64,000 nt of DNA from Candidatus Gastranaerophilales bacterium (GTDB lineage Bacteria > Cyanobacteriota > Vampirovibrionia > Gastranaerophilales > Gastranaerophilaceae). The stretch covers positions 1 to 64,000 of the forward strand of contig CALVAA010000002.1 of the NCBI GenBank assembly GCA_944325315.1. The letters are read 5' to 3'. The position numbers and the translations under genes were made by a program. The notes under the pieces are model-generated. The model was not told the origin of the DNA. It saw nothing but the letters and a program-made list of their open reading frames with translations, and made no database searches. Positions 62,761 through 64,000 of this stretch are shown here, piece after piece (position 1 is the stretch's first letter; the number at the start of each line of letters is the position of its first letter).

Positions 62761-64000
62761 ATGTATAAAAAGATGGAAACAAATATACTATCGTTCATTG
62801 AAAAAAGAAGTAAGGAACTAAATGAGCATATAGCGCTTGGTATACGTTCTAATTTAGGCTGGAGTGAGTTAACGTTTAAGGGCTTAAATATTCTTTCAAG
62901 AAAACTTGCAAGTTATTTAATTGAAATAGGCATCAACAAAGGCGATAAAATTGCAATATTATCAGAATCTATGCCTGAGCTTGGTGCGACATTGTTTGCA
63001 AACATTTTATCAGGTGCGATTAGCGTACCTTTGGATATTAAACTTACAATTCACGAACTTACGCACATTCTGTCAGATTGCCTCCCCAAAGCGATTATGA
63101 CATCAAGTGCACATTTGGATGATGCCGTAAAATTAAAAGAAATTATTCCGTCAATTGAAAATATAATAATAATAGATGGCAAAGGTGCAAACAAAAACTA
63201 TGTAAACCTACACACGCTTTCTGATATGCCTGACAAAAAATGGCGTCACAGATGTCCGGATAAAACGGCATTAATAGTTTATACCTCGGGCACAACGGGA
63301 AATCCAAAAGGAGTTGAAATTACATACAGAAATCTATACTCCCAGGTAAAAGCGGTAGGCAAGTGTTTTAAATTCAATTCGGATGATTCAATGTTATCCA
63401 TCCTTCCTATGAACCATCTTTTTGAAATATCCGTAGGTTTTATGTCATTTTTAAATAAAGGCTCAGCTATATACTATTCGAGTAGTTTAAAACCTAAAGA
63501 CATTTTTTCAATAATTAAGGAGAAAAATATTACTTTTATGGTTGCAGTTCCTGCGTTTTTGAAGTTAATAAAAACAACACTTGAAGGTGAAATAAGGCAA
63601 TATGGTAAAATTGAAAAAATGCTTTTTAATTTTAAATACCGTTTAAGTTCAATTATTAAAAATAAAAAATTATCAAAATTTTTATTTAAAAATATTACTA
63701 AATGCTTTGGCAAAAACTTCAAGGGATTTATGTCCGGAGGAGCGCCATTGGATATAGAAGTTGCTAAATTTTTTGAAAATATAGGCATAAGAATATACGA
63801 AGTATATGGTTTATCTGAAGCAAGCCCTATTGTCACAATGAACACCGACAAACACTTCAAGCTGGGCTCTGTCGGAAGACCCATAAGCAATGTAAAAGTA
63901 AGATTAGACAAAGAAACAAAAGAATTGCAAATTCTTGGCGATAATATAATGAAAGGATACTATAATAAACCTGAATTAACCAAAGAAGCAATTATGGAAG
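62761..64000 (+). CDS. Long-chain acyl-CoA ligase (AMP-dependent), truncated by window end
   Basis: The first 413 codons of an AMP-forming adenylate synthetase with no stop codon before the window end. It has the nucleotide motif YTSGTTGNPKGVEITYRNL (about 179-197), the NHLFEISVGFM substrate region, and YGLSEASPIVTMN. It resembles long-chain fatty-acid-CoA or O-succinylbenzoate ligases; the first is favoured by the layout. It has an AGGGGAG ribosome site. Because it is cut off, it would be missed by a stop-to-stop scan. Confidence 0.88.
   Translation, partial: MYKKMETNILSFIEKRSKELNEHIALGIRSNLGWSELTFKGLNILSRKLASYLIEIGINKGDKIAILSESMPELGATLFANILSGAISVPLDIKLTIHELTHILSDCLPKAIMTSSAHLDDAVKLKEIIPSIENIIIIDGKGANKNYVNLHTLSDMPDKKWRHRCPDKTALIVYTSGTTGNPKGVEITYRNLYSQVKAVGKCFKFNSDDSMLSILPMNHLFEISVGFMSFLNKGSAIYYSSSLKPKDIFSIIKEKNITFMVAVPAFLKLIKTTLEGEIRQYGKIEKMLFNFKYRLSSIIKNKKLSKFLFKNITKCFGKNFKGFMSGGAPLDIEVAKFFENIGIRIYEVYGLSEASPIVTMNTDKHFKLGSVGRPISNVKVRLDKETKELQILGDNIMKGYYNKPELTKEAIME

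Overview
This window looks like a chromosomal segment of a low-GC, Gram-negative-type bacterium. Envelope markers include a KpsF/KdsD arabinose-5-phosphate isomerase (Kdo/LPS route) and a Spy/CpxP-like periplasmic protein. There is also a prepilin-type surface protein and a flagellar FlaG-FliS-FliT-like trio. Together with a HEAT-repeat protein of the phycobilisome-lyase type and several lineage-odd families, this points by inference to a flagellated non-photosynthetic relative of Cyanobacteria (Vampirovibrionia/Melainabacteria, Gastranaerophilales-like). No rRNA or other taxonomic marker was compared, so this placement is not proven.

Layout. 1-677 is non-coding and crowded with inverted and direct repeats; it is followed by initiator tRNA-fMet. 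1119-3107 is a very Cys-rich prepilin-like protein. 3429-7269 is a sugar-nucleotide and glycosyltransferase operon in which Ugd and UXS would make UDP-xylose. 7330-16328 holds housekeeping genes (folP, rplY, uvrC, tRNA-Cys, kdsD, uvrB), small unknowns and a possible papain-like cysteine protease. 16448-19278 holds two lineage-specific proteins, one with a degenerate kinase-like core. 19275-21588 has proC diverging from rpmH-rnpA and a uridine-kinase-like gene.

21730-25022 is the most novel region. Three paralogous acidic coiled-coil proteins have conserved ends (MGWV... and ...IKLS) and variable middles, and two of them share the same upstream promoter layout. They lie next to an EF-hand protein. 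25144-35597 holds two multi-spanning GT-C-like proteins, fusA, unknowns, an ECF sigma module resembling CnrY/CnrH/CnrX, and rimO. 35648-39825 has a MerR/HspR-like regulator and the minus-strand run folK, BaiN-like oxidoreductase, lpdA, lipA. 39915-50102 has ftsH, a zinc-ribbon membrane protein, a UGM-like flavoprotein, rmuC, rnhA, a DAHP synthase and glyQ. 50112-53202 has tandem APC permeases. 53209-54500 is the flagellar trio. 54615-64000 has a GspE_N-like protein, asparaginase II, a DivIC/FtsB-like protein, trmFO, pepA, the HEAT protein, tRNA-Leu, DUF1858, a BFN/DUF151 protein and a long-chain acyl-CoA ligase that runs off the window.

No IS element, CRISPR array, prophage or rRNA was seen. 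Functions come from motif and family recognition by eye. No database search or structure prediction was run.
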